Source: Polytrichum commune
Lineage: Eukaryota > Streptophyta > Polytrichopsida > Polytrichales > Polytrichaceae
Length of the DNA: 64,000 nucleotides
Direction of reading: 5' to 3'
Assembly (NCBI GenBank): GCA_950295325.1
Contig: OX485809.1
Location: 13,888,001-13,952,000 of the forward strand
The notes under the pieces are model-generated. The model made no database searches. It was not told where the DNA came from and worked only from the letters and a program-made list of their open reading frames with translations. How positions within the stretch are numbered: position 1 is the first letter of the stretch; every line of letters starts with the position of its first letter. Shown here piece by piece: positions 47,927-56,634 of the stretch. Made by a program: the position numbers and the translations under genes.

Positions 47927-48905
47927 TGTCGCAACCCTTGCTAGCCCCTTTGACAATCTTGCCAATTTTCATTTTCTAGCAAAGGTTACGAGCGCTAACC
48001 CTTCGCATTCCGCCATGCTAATGGTTAGCTCCTCTTACCCCGGACCATATAGTTCATAGGAGGGAACCAACCCTCCTACTTTGCTTTCGGGACTCACCCC
48101 TTAATCGGTAACCCATTTCCCCAATGTGGACTTCCATCCATGGAAGTCCAATATATCCTATGTTGATCATCGCATTGCCGGAGCAACACTACAACAACCC
48201 GAACCATACTAGGCAACTATGGCCTCACATTGGGCCAATGCCCATGGAGGCCGTGCCGTTCGGCCTCGGGTGGGTGAGGCCACACCACCTCACCCATATA
48301 AGCCTCTAGGACTTCACGCGGGGCCCCTACCCCACCGTCAACCAACCTCTTGTCTCTCTACCAAGAGTTGGGGCCAAGTGGACATTTTCCTTTAGCTGCT
48401 GGGCCTAGAACCCCCCCAGCAGCTTCAGACCATCATAACTTCCTTGTATGATGTCTGATCATAACAACCAACCACTCCATCTTCATCTACGCTTCACGTA
48501 GATGCCGATGGACTCCTCACTTGCCCCATTCGGGCAAGTATTGAGGAAGTTATGCCTGTTTGAACCTTGGCAGTCCCGGGAATCACTCCCAGGCACTGCT
48601 GTAACAGGGCGCTGTCCCGGGACAGCGCCCCACTCAAATGGCCATAACTCCTAGCTCACACCTCCGATTGAGGTGTTCTTGAGCTTTCTAGAATCACCAC
48701 GCCATGAGCTACGCATAACTCATGGCCTTTCCCTTGTGCCTCCTAGTCTTTGTGGGTGGGAGGCGTTCCCAACGCCCGGGGCCCTCACCCACACTAGGAT
48801 CACTTGGGCCCTCTCACCAACGGCGCCACAAGTCCCGGGTGTCACTCCGGGGTCCCCCTTGTGCCCATGGTGTTTCGGGCACTCCTCATGGAGAGGTGCG
48901 CGACA
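47927..48905 (-). repeat. 3-prime LTR of the gypsy element
   Basis: 979 bases bounded by TGTCGCAACC on the plus-strand left and GGTGCGCGACA on the right (TG..CA, with TGTCGC/GCGACA symmetry). Nearly identical to 54,296-55,269. Confidence 0.9.
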
Positions 48906-48918
48906 CTCACCCCCACCA
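48906..48918 (-). promoter_or_regulatory. Polypurine tract (plus-strand primer)
   Basis: On the minus strand, GGTGGGGGTGAG ends directly at the start of the 3-prime LTR, the usual place and composition of a polypurine tract. Confidence 0.7.
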
Positions 48919-49789
48919 AACAGAGTCGATGCCCTCATCGACTATACTCGTAGTCGGCACACCAATTCTCAAGTTGCCATCCTCTATGGTGCGGCATTGT
49001 GTTTACCTTAGGGCGCGACCCCCACAATGCATCTTCAAATTTGGCATAGTCCCAAAGGTGTCGTTCCTAGGTGGTCCGTTAGCGACCTTGGATCTCTCCT
49101 CCAAGGACCTAACCTACACTAGACCCACCTACTTTGGGACTCACTTGGGTTGCCCCTCCTTTGGGGCATCCCCCGTTAGGCTCCACTAGCCTAACATGAC
49201 ACATCTAGGCGAGACCTCAACGCTTCTACTAAGTTGTCTCGGTTGCAACTCCGAGATGACTTTCCATTGTTAAGCCACGCCTCGATCGCACGGGGGTGAT
49301 GCCAAGTCCCGCCCGACTCGGTTCCCACTTTGCTCTTTCGAGACATGGGTTCATGACTCCCATGCGCCAACTCTCGTTAGCTCGCGGGTAGCACTTTTAT
49401 GAGCACACGCCATCACCTTGCCCCCGCCCGGACAAGCCCACAACTAAGAAGTTTCTTGGTTTTATCCAAGGCCCCTCCAAGCCATGGCCCCCAATTACTT
49501 GGCTTACCCAACCTAGTTTGGCATATCTATTCCCCCTCTTCCATTAACCAAGCACAAGTACAAGACTAGGACCTCATCTCATACTTTTCTCTTTGCACCG
49601 CTAAAGTTTGGACTTTATTTCCTCAAGCCAAAGAACAAGTTCATGTTGTGGAGCAATTAACCTCGAAGCTAAGTGTGCTACTAGCGTCTCTCCCCCACTA
49701 AAGGAGATTGATGTCCTCATCAATGCCTACGCTTCATTTTATTGGAATGTCTAGCCTTAGTTTATTCAAAGTGCTTTACCAATTCCTTG

Positions 49790-50113
49790 GCGTTCACCAT
49801 GTCTCTTGCCGCCACCTAAGCGATTTCTTTCTACCATTTCACCAAGTACTTCATTGTACATTTTCTTTCCTTTTCACTTGGGCTTCCTACACTGGAGGAT
49901 GCCCTCTTACCTCATATTCCAAATAACCTCCACAAGGTCGGGACGTGGCCTAATCACTTCCTTGTGATCGGGCCACAAGGTGTCGTCCTTAAATGGGTTT
50001 AGTAATGAGACATGAAATGTCGGATGCACTTTGATCTCGGGCGGTAATTCCAACTTATATATGTCCTTGAACACTTGTTCCACAATGGGAAACGGAGCTC
50101 CAATTTTGGACAT
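49790..50113 (-). pseudogene. Integrase C-terminal and chromodomain-like remnant
   Basis: The minus-strand frame has GAPFPIVEQVFKDIYKLELP followed by KVHPTFHVSLLNPF, the hallmark of gypsy integrase C-termini. After a break, at about 49,850-49,790, KYLVKW and, past two stops, MVNAKELVKHFE match the start and end of a chromodomain, which in chromoviruses steers integration to particular chromatin. Confidence 0.7.
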
Positions 50114-50157
50114 GAACTTTGGAGTGAGGCCTTCCGGCTAAGTGACATTGTTCACAT

Positions 50158-50860
50158 TCAACAACACCTTTTGGCCCACCTCATTCTCCACTTCGCGTCT
50201 TCGGCATTGACTTGCACTCCGTAGCACCTTCGGGCTTTCTCCACCACCAACTTGGTCATCTCCAAGACTTGTTTACCATCCTTGGCCAAGTCCTCACCAT
50301 CTTGGTTGAACTCTAGTGTTGAATGTGCCCCCTCGAGAGCTAGGTTAATAGGTTGGAGCGCATCCACTCCATAAGCCACCACGAAAGACCACCCCTTGGT
50401 GGCCAAGTGCGTGGCTACATTGCAATTACACTTCGCTCGACCCACATAGTCCGCCCAATCTCTTTGGTCCGCCCCCACCAAGTTCCTCAAGTATTGCTTC
50501 AAGACTCCATTCACACGCTCCGTTTTCCCATTCATTTGGGAATGCAAGGTCGTGCTAAACCTTAGTTTCATTCCGACCTCCTTAGAGAAATGCATTGAAA
50601 ATGCACTTGTGAACTTTAGATCTTGATCCCACACAATTACTCTTGGCAACCCGTGGTGCCTCAACCATCATTTGAGAAAAGGCTATGCAGTCTCCAACGC
50701 GGTGGCGGTTCCCACAATCGGCACCATATGTACCAACTTGGCAAACCGCTCTACCATCAACAAGATGGCATCATACCCATATGACTCCGGGAAACTTGTG
50801 ATCAAGTCCATGCACATACTATGTCATGGTGCCGACGGGATAGGCAACGGTTGCAAGAAA
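50158..50860 (-). pseudogene. Integrase core of the gypsy element
   Basis: Reading down from 50,860: a zinc-binding-domain end (SGFLQPLPIPSAP), CMDLITSFPESYGYDAILL with the first catalytic Asp, two stops, then HGLPRVIVWDQDLKFTSAF with the second Asp, and HSQMNGKTERVNGVLKQYLR with the Glu. All three catalytic residues are present. The stretch 50,664-50,158 is open for 168 codons. Confidence 0.85.
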
Positions 50861-51374
50861 CCGCTTTGCTTTTGTTAAGAGGCTCGGTTCACTTGGCACT
50901 TTATTCACGCCTTCACAAAGTGGGTTATATCCTCCTTTATGCACCGCCAATGGTACCTCTTTGACACCATTCTATGGCGGTTTTTTTTTTTCTTTCTCCT
51001 CTATGGCCGGCAATAGGACTATCATATTCTTCAAAACCGATAGCCTCAACTTGCCTTGTGGCACATACACCCAACTTTGCTTGCACTTGAACAATCCGTC
51101 CACCAACTTAACCTCTTTGAGCACCTTGCTCTTGCGAAGCTCACCTAAAAGCTTTTGTGCCTTGGGGTAGTTAATTTTCCCCTCCTGTATCTTGCATCAC
51201 AAGTTTCCTTCGCTGGCACACATTAGCCACAAGGTTTGGATGGTTCTCATTACTTGGAACTCTTCCGGTCTACTTCGCGCATCCGGCACCACATTTCCAT
51301 GGTCCGGTTTGTGGATCAAATCCACCTTCATAAGCGCCAAACTATCATGCCACCGCAATGACTTGGCGTTCACT

Positions 51375-52440
51375 TGCGCTTGTATGTCAAAATTCTTTTA
51401 GGACACATTGTCCATGTAGACCTTTGCTTTGTGCGACCCCAAATAGTGTCGCCACATCTTCAAGCAATGCACTACGGCAAAGAAGTTCTTTGTCATGAGT
51501 TGGTTGTCTTCTTTGACAACCATCGAGCCTCATGCCCCCATATGCAATGGCCATCCATCTTACATTAACAATACACCATTGGCACAGTTATTCGCCCCCA
51601 TATGCACCTCAAAAGGTTTGTCAAACTCCACGAACTTGAGCACGGGCGGCAAAGAGAACTTGGTCTTAAGCTCCCCAAAGACTTGGTTGCAAGGCTCATC
51701 CCACTTTTGGGATAGTCATTTCTTCCACAAGTCGGATAAGGTCGGATAACCATCGAGCTTAATGCTCTCATATGCAATGGCCATCCATCTTACATTAACC
51801 ATCCGCCAATGGCAAAGTCACTCGCCCCCCGTATGCACCTCAAAAGGTTTTTCAAGCTCCGCGAACTTGAACACGGGTGGCAAAGAGGACTTTGTCTTAA
51901 GCTCCCCAAAGACTTTGGGACAAGGCTCATCCCACTCTTGAGATAGCTTTTTCTTTCACAACTCGCACAAGGTTTGACAACCTTTAAGCTTAATGGTCCC
52001 ATATGCAATGGGCATCCATCTTGGATCAACATCCGCCAATGGTAAAGTCACTTGCCCCCGTATGCACCTCAAAAGGTTTGTCAAATTCCGCGAACTTGAG
52101 CACGGGCGGCGAAGAGAACTTCGTCTTAAGCTCCTCAAGGACTTGGTGGCACGGCTCATCCCACTCTTGGGATAGCCATGTCTTGCACAAGCCGGACAAG
52201 GTTTAACAACCATTGAGCTTATTGCTCTCATATGCAATGGTCCTTCATCTTGGATCAACATCCGCCAATGGTAAAGTCCTTCGTCTCCATGTGCACCTCA
52301 AAATGCTTATGAAAACCTGGAAACTTAACCACATCTTGCGAAGGGAACTTGCTCTTGAGCTTCCCAAGGGCTTGGTGACAAGGCTCATCCCACTCTTGGG
52401 ATAGCCATTTCCTTAATAAGTTGAGTAAGGTCCTAGCAAC
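51375..52440 (-). pseudogene. RT thumb/RNase H region with a fourfold tandem duplication
   Basis: The minus strand encodes FEVHMGAN..GVLLM and MTKNFFAVVHCLKMWRHYLGSHKAKVYMDNV, the RNase H of gypsy pol. The upstream piece (DEPCHQVL.ELKTKF..PPVLKF..FDKPFEVH) is present four times. The marker TATGCACCTCAAAAGGTTT and variants lies at 51,601, 51,832, 52,061 and about 52,290, spacing 229-231 bases. The units are diverged from each other, so the amplification is not recent. Confidence 0.8.
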
Positions 52441-53160
52441 CTTAAAACAAATCTAGAATGAAGTGGTGGTAGTAGTTGGCTAGGCCAACCAATGACCTAA
52501 ACCTTTTTGAGTCAAGGGCCAATTCTCCTCTTGGATTGCCTTGACATTCTTCATGTTTGTCCACCAACTTCCTTTGTCACCCCATGCCTCAAGAACTCAA
52601 TTATTTCTTGAGCAAAGTTGCAATTCACTCCTTGGCGGTAACATTTTGAATAACACATTGGTGAATACATCCTTGTATCTCACCAACATCCCATAAGTAT
52701 GGTTTGGGGGAGGCCCATCTTTCCTAGCCTCCCCATGAGTTCCTTGGAATTGCTCCAATTGAACCACGACCATTATGTTTACCATTTTTCATTTGGTTCA
52801 TTAAGACCAAATTCAACTTGGGTCCTCCTACCATAGGAGTCCTTGTCAATTTGTAGTTCAATTCTTTGCCATCATGGCATATCACAAATGCACCGCAAGC
52901 TCATCAACTTGCACCTCACATCTTTCATGTGAGTTTCAAAGAAGGTGTCCTCCAAAGTGAGGGCACCTCATCCATTTTACATAGTGTAAAATGTCCACAA
53001 ATTCCAATGTCCCACATTATAACGTCAAAGACATCGCCATTACCTTATTTCATGGGGTTCACCCTTAGAGACCGCGCATTAATGAGCTTGCCCACTATAC
53101 GCGTCGGCAAGCCCCAACACCTTATGAGCTTCGGCTCATCAAGGAGTATGTTGACTCTTT
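52441..53160 (-). pseudogene. Reverse transcriptase remnant
   Basis: Near 52,520-52,440 the minus strand reads FRSLVGLANYYHHFI, the conserved connection after gypsy RT (FLGL.NYYRRFI in the family). Upstream pieces are scrambled by frameshifts. The YxDD catalytic box could not be located with confidence. Confidence 0.55.
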
Positions 53161-53510
53161 GTCAATCCATAAGACTTGGCCTCGGCCTAAGGCTACTAGC
53201 CTTGGCCACAAAGCCATCGTCCAACATGCCGTCCTCGGCAACTTGGCTTGGCTTGGTCCGCAAACCCAACTTTAAACATTCCGTCCGCGGGACAAATTGG
53301 TTTGGTGCCACAAAACCAATTTCTAATAGTTTGTCCGCGGAACAAACATGTTTTCCCTTGATAGCACAAAACCACCTTCCCACACTCCGTCTGCGGCACG
53401 AACATGAATTGCCTTGGTAGGACAAACCCACCTCCCAACATTCCGTCCGCGGCATGAGTATGATTTGCCTTGGAAGCATAAAGCCACCTTTCAACATTCC
53501 GTTAGCGGCA
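53161..53510 (-). repeat. Coding-length minisatellite, about 57-60 bp units
   Basis: Units with TTCCGTCCGCGGCA, CTTGG and CAAA..CACC recur about six times. On the minus strand they give 19-20 residue repeats of type RTECWEVGLSYQGNS. It lies between the Gag/protease part and RT. Confidence 0.7.
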
Positions 53511-54110
53511 CCAACATGTTTTGCCTAAGTAAAATGGACCAAACAATTTGCACTCATTTCTTTGGGACCTACTTTGGCTAAAGCCACTTGTGGTGCTGCG
53601 CCGCCAAACTTTTCTTCGGGACCATCGGATTCAATGATCTTGCAAACTTAAAACCCCACCTAAAACGATGCATTTCTTAAAAAGCTCGTCCGTTTTGGGT
53701 GTATCCTTCATTTGTGCGTTTGAATAGCGTACATAGGCCTTAAGAGGCCCCGGGTGCCTCATTAGCACCAAGTTCATTTCAACATCCGAACCTTCGAAGC
53801 ATCTCGAATTGAAATTTCAATCCAACATTAATACCCTCCAAGGTTTTGGGTGCATTCGGTATTCTAGGCCCCAAATACTATTTGACGTTTGCGGGAGCCC
53901 TTTCAAAGGACACCTCCATTTTCCTCACCGAATCCACCCTCATGCCCACCATTACCATTAAAATCAATGGTATGGTCAAACTCCATTTGCACATGATCCT
54001 TGTTCCAATTTGAGCCTCACAACCTTTTGGAAACCCCGGGCTCACCATCATAACCCGCACATTTGCTAGCCATGTCTCCCTCAAAGTGCGAGCCCAAATA
54101 TTGGAACCCT
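53511..54110 (-). pseudogene. Gypsy 5-prime internal region (leader/Gag remnant)
   Basis: Between the PBS and the minisatellite there are only short broken frames. One, at 54,132-53,878, begins near the PBS. By position this should hold Gag, but no zinc knuckle or capsid motif is recognisable. Confidence 0.4.
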
Positions 54111-54122
54111 GCTCTGATACCA
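54111..54122 (-). promoter_or_regulatory. Primer binding site, initiator tRNA-Met type
   Basis: The minus strand reads TGGTATCAGAGCAGGG two bases after the LTR-type end (CTTGGTATCAG). TGGTATCAGAGC is the standard plant retrotransposon primer site complementary to the 3-prime end of initiator tRNA-Met. This fixes the element's orientation. Confidence 0.9.
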
Positions 54123-54124
54123 AG

Positions 54125-54295
54125 TGTCGCAACCCTTGCTAGCCCCCTTGACAATCTTGCCAATTTTCATTTTCTAGCAAAGGTTACGAGCGCTAACCCT
54201 TCGCATTCCGCCATGCTAATGGTTAGCTCCTCTTACCCCGGACCATATAGTTCATAGGAGGGAACCAACCCTCCTACTTTGCTTTCGGGACTCAC
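54125..54295 (-). repeat. Extra 171-bp partial LTR between the 5-prime LTR and the PBS
   Basis: Repeats the first 171 plus-strand bases of the LTR (TGTCGCAACC to CTTTCGGGACTCAC) and abuts the complete LTR at 54,296. In element orientation the LTR 3-prime end is therefore duplicated. Its sequence is closer to the 3-prime LTR than to the abutting 5-prime LTR in places (CTTGACAATCTTGCCAATTT). Confidence 0.85.
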
Positions 54296-55269
54296 TGTCG
54301 CAACCCTTGCTAGCCCTCCTTGACCATCTTGCCAATTTTCGTTTCTAGCAAAGGTTACGAGCGCTAACCATTCGCATTCCGCCATGCTAATGGATAGCTC
54401 CTCTTACCCCGGACCAATAGTTCATAGGAGGGAACCAACCCTCCTACTTTGCTTTCGGGACTCACCCCTTAATCGGTAACCCATTTCCCCAATGTGGACT
54501 TCCATCCATGGAAGTCCAATCCTATGTTGATCATCGCGTTGCCGGAGCAACACTACAACAACCCGAACCATACTAGGCAACTATGGCCTCACAATGGGCC
54601 AATGCCCATGGAGGCCGTGCCGTTCGGCCTCGGGTGGGTGAGGCCACACCACCTCACCCATATAAGCCTCTAGGACTTCACGCGGGGCCCCTACCCCACC
54701 GTCAACCAACCTCTTGTCTCTCTACCAAGAGTTGGGGCCAAGTGGACATTTTCCTTTAGCTGCTGGGCCTAGAACCCCCCCAGCAGCTTCAGACCATCAT
54801 AACTTCCTTGTATGATGTCTGATCATAACAACCAACCACTCCATCCTCATCTACGCTTCACGTAGATGCCGATGGACTCCTCACTTGCCCCATTCGGGCA
54901 AGTATTGAGGAAGTTATGCCTGTTTGAACCTTGGCAGTCCCGGGAATCCCTCCCAGGCACTGCTGTACCAGGGCGCTGTCCCGGGACAGCGCCCCACTCA
55001 AATGGCCATAACTCCTAGCTCACACCTCCGATTGAGGTGATCTTGAGCATTCTAGAATCACCACGCCATGAGCTACGCATAGCTCATGGCCTTACCCTCA
55101 TGCCTCCTAGTCTCTGTGGGTGGGAGGCGTTCCCAACGCCCGGGGCCCTCACCCACACTAGGATCACTTGGGCCCTCTCACCAATGGCGCCACAAGTCCC
55201 GGGTGTCACTCCGGGGTCCCCCTTGTGCCCATGGTGTTTCGGGCACTCCTCATGGAGAGGTGCGCGACA
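54296..55269 (-). repeat. 5-prime LTR of the gypsy element
   Basis: 974 bases, TGTCGCAACC to TGCGCGACA, nearly identical to the 3-prime LTR with scattered substitutions. The TSD CTTGG follows at 55,270-55,274. Confidence 0.9.
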
Positions 55270-55274
55270 CTTGG

Positions 55275-56560
55275 GGCAAAAATGTGCACCCGAATTTTTT
55301 ATTTTTGTTGGACTTTTTGGTAGGCAAGATGCTCATTTGGACATGTATTAGTTGGGGGTTAATGCACGTTAGTGATGGTTTAGTCATGTTTAGATGCTCT
55401 TAGTGTGGTTCGAATTGATAACTAGGGGGGGGATTTAGAGGTGCTCTATAATCTGTTTGACTTTTAAGGGTTTGGGATGCTCTTAATGTGGTTCGATTTG
55501 ATAGCTAGGGGGGGGGGCACAAACTAGAGGTCAGATTATAGTTGAGAGAAACAGGGCAAATTTGCTAGCATATTATGTGAATTCTGGTAGATTATGTGGG
55601 TGGCCGAAAGCTCCTAATGAGGCTAAGGTTAGAGGTAGGGGTCTGAAATGTGTTTGTTAGCACCTGAATATTTGTGGCTGGCTTTAGCTTGTGAGGTATG
55701 ATATGGAAGCCCAGAGGCACTGTCGGATCCGACAGTCCCCTTGGGGTAGAAATGTGCACCCAAAATTTTGATTTTTGTTGGACTTTTTGGTAGGCCAGAT
55801 GCTCATTCGGGCAGGTATTTAGTGTGGGATTGTGCACGTTAGTGAGGGTTTAGTCATGTTTAGATGCTCTTAGTGTGGTTCGAATTGATAGCTAAGGGGG
55901 GGGGGATTTAGAGGTGCTCTATAATCTGTTTGGCTTTTAAGGGTTTGGGATGCTCTTAATGTGGTTCGATTTGATAGCTAAGGGGGGGTGCACAAACTAA
56001 AGGTCAGATTATAGTTGAGAGAAACAGGGCAAATTTGCTAGCATATTATGTGAATTATGGTAGATTATGTGGGTGGCCGAAAGCTCCCAATGAGGCTAAG
56101 GTTAGAGGTAGGGGTCTGAAATGTGTTTGTTAGCACCTGAATATTTGTGGCTGGCTTTAGCTTGTGAGGTATGATATGGAAGCCCAGGGGCACTGTCGGA
56201 TCCGACAGTCCCCTGGGGGCAAAAATGTGCACCCAAAATTTGAGTTTTGTTGGACTTTTTGGTAGGCCAGATGCTCATTCGGGCAGGTATTTATTGGGGG
56301 ATTGTGCACGTTAATGAGGGTTTAGTCATGTTTAGATGCTCTTAGTGTGGTTCGATTTGATAGCTAAGGGGGGTGCACAAACTAGAGGTCAGATTATAGT
56401 TGAGAGAAACAGGGCATATTTGCTAGCATATAATCTAATTTCGGGTGGATTTTGGGGGTAGCCGAAAGCTCACAAGGAGGCTAAGGTTAGAGGTAGGTGG
56501 ATTTTGTGGGTGGCCGAAAGCTCCCAATGAGGCTGAGGTGAGTTTGGTCGTATTATCATG
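55275..56560. repeat. Satellite array, units about 470 bp
   Basis: The markers TTAGATGCTCTTAGTGTGGT (near 55,389, 55,859 and 56,331) and the palindrome TGTCGGATCCGACA (55,721 and 56,194) give a period of about 470-473 bases. Units share GAGGTTAGAG-type phrases and the same palindrome with the 171-bp array left of the gypsy insertion, so both belong to one satellite family with different unit lengths. G runs (GGGGGGGGG) vary between units. Confidence 0.9.
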
Positions 56561-56634
56561 TGAATATTGGGTGACATTGTTCATCCTATTGGTTCTTATG
56601 TTGGCAAGTAATTGATTCTCAGGAGATTGTTGAG

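Larger units (their letters stand above)
47927..55269 (-). mobile_element. Ty3/gypsy LTR retrotransposon, full length, degenerate
   Basis: 7.3 kb on the minus strand: 5-prime LTR 55,269-54,296, a partial extra LTR copy 54,295-54,125, PBS 54,122-54,111, Gag/protease remnants, RT, RNase H, integrase, a chromodomain-like tail, polypurine tract near 48,906, and 3-prime LTR 48,905-47,927. CTTGG flanks both ends (47,922-47,926 and 55,270-55,274). The outer sequences join to rebuild one satellite unit. Internal frames carry many stops, so it is not autonomous. Confidence 0.9.

Noticed and set aside
48673-49189. Open frames of 112-155 codons near 48.7-49.2 kb and 55.0-55.4 kb
   Set aside because: They lie in the gypsy LTRs and are repeated because the LTR is repeated. 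No protein features.
53162-53497. Cys-rich 111-codon repeat protein on the minus strand
   Set aside because: It is the translation of a 57-60 bp minisatellite inside the gypsy element.
54125-54295. Link between the 171-bp partial LTR and the 171-bp satellite period
   Set aside because: The sequences are unrelated. The equal length is a coincidence.
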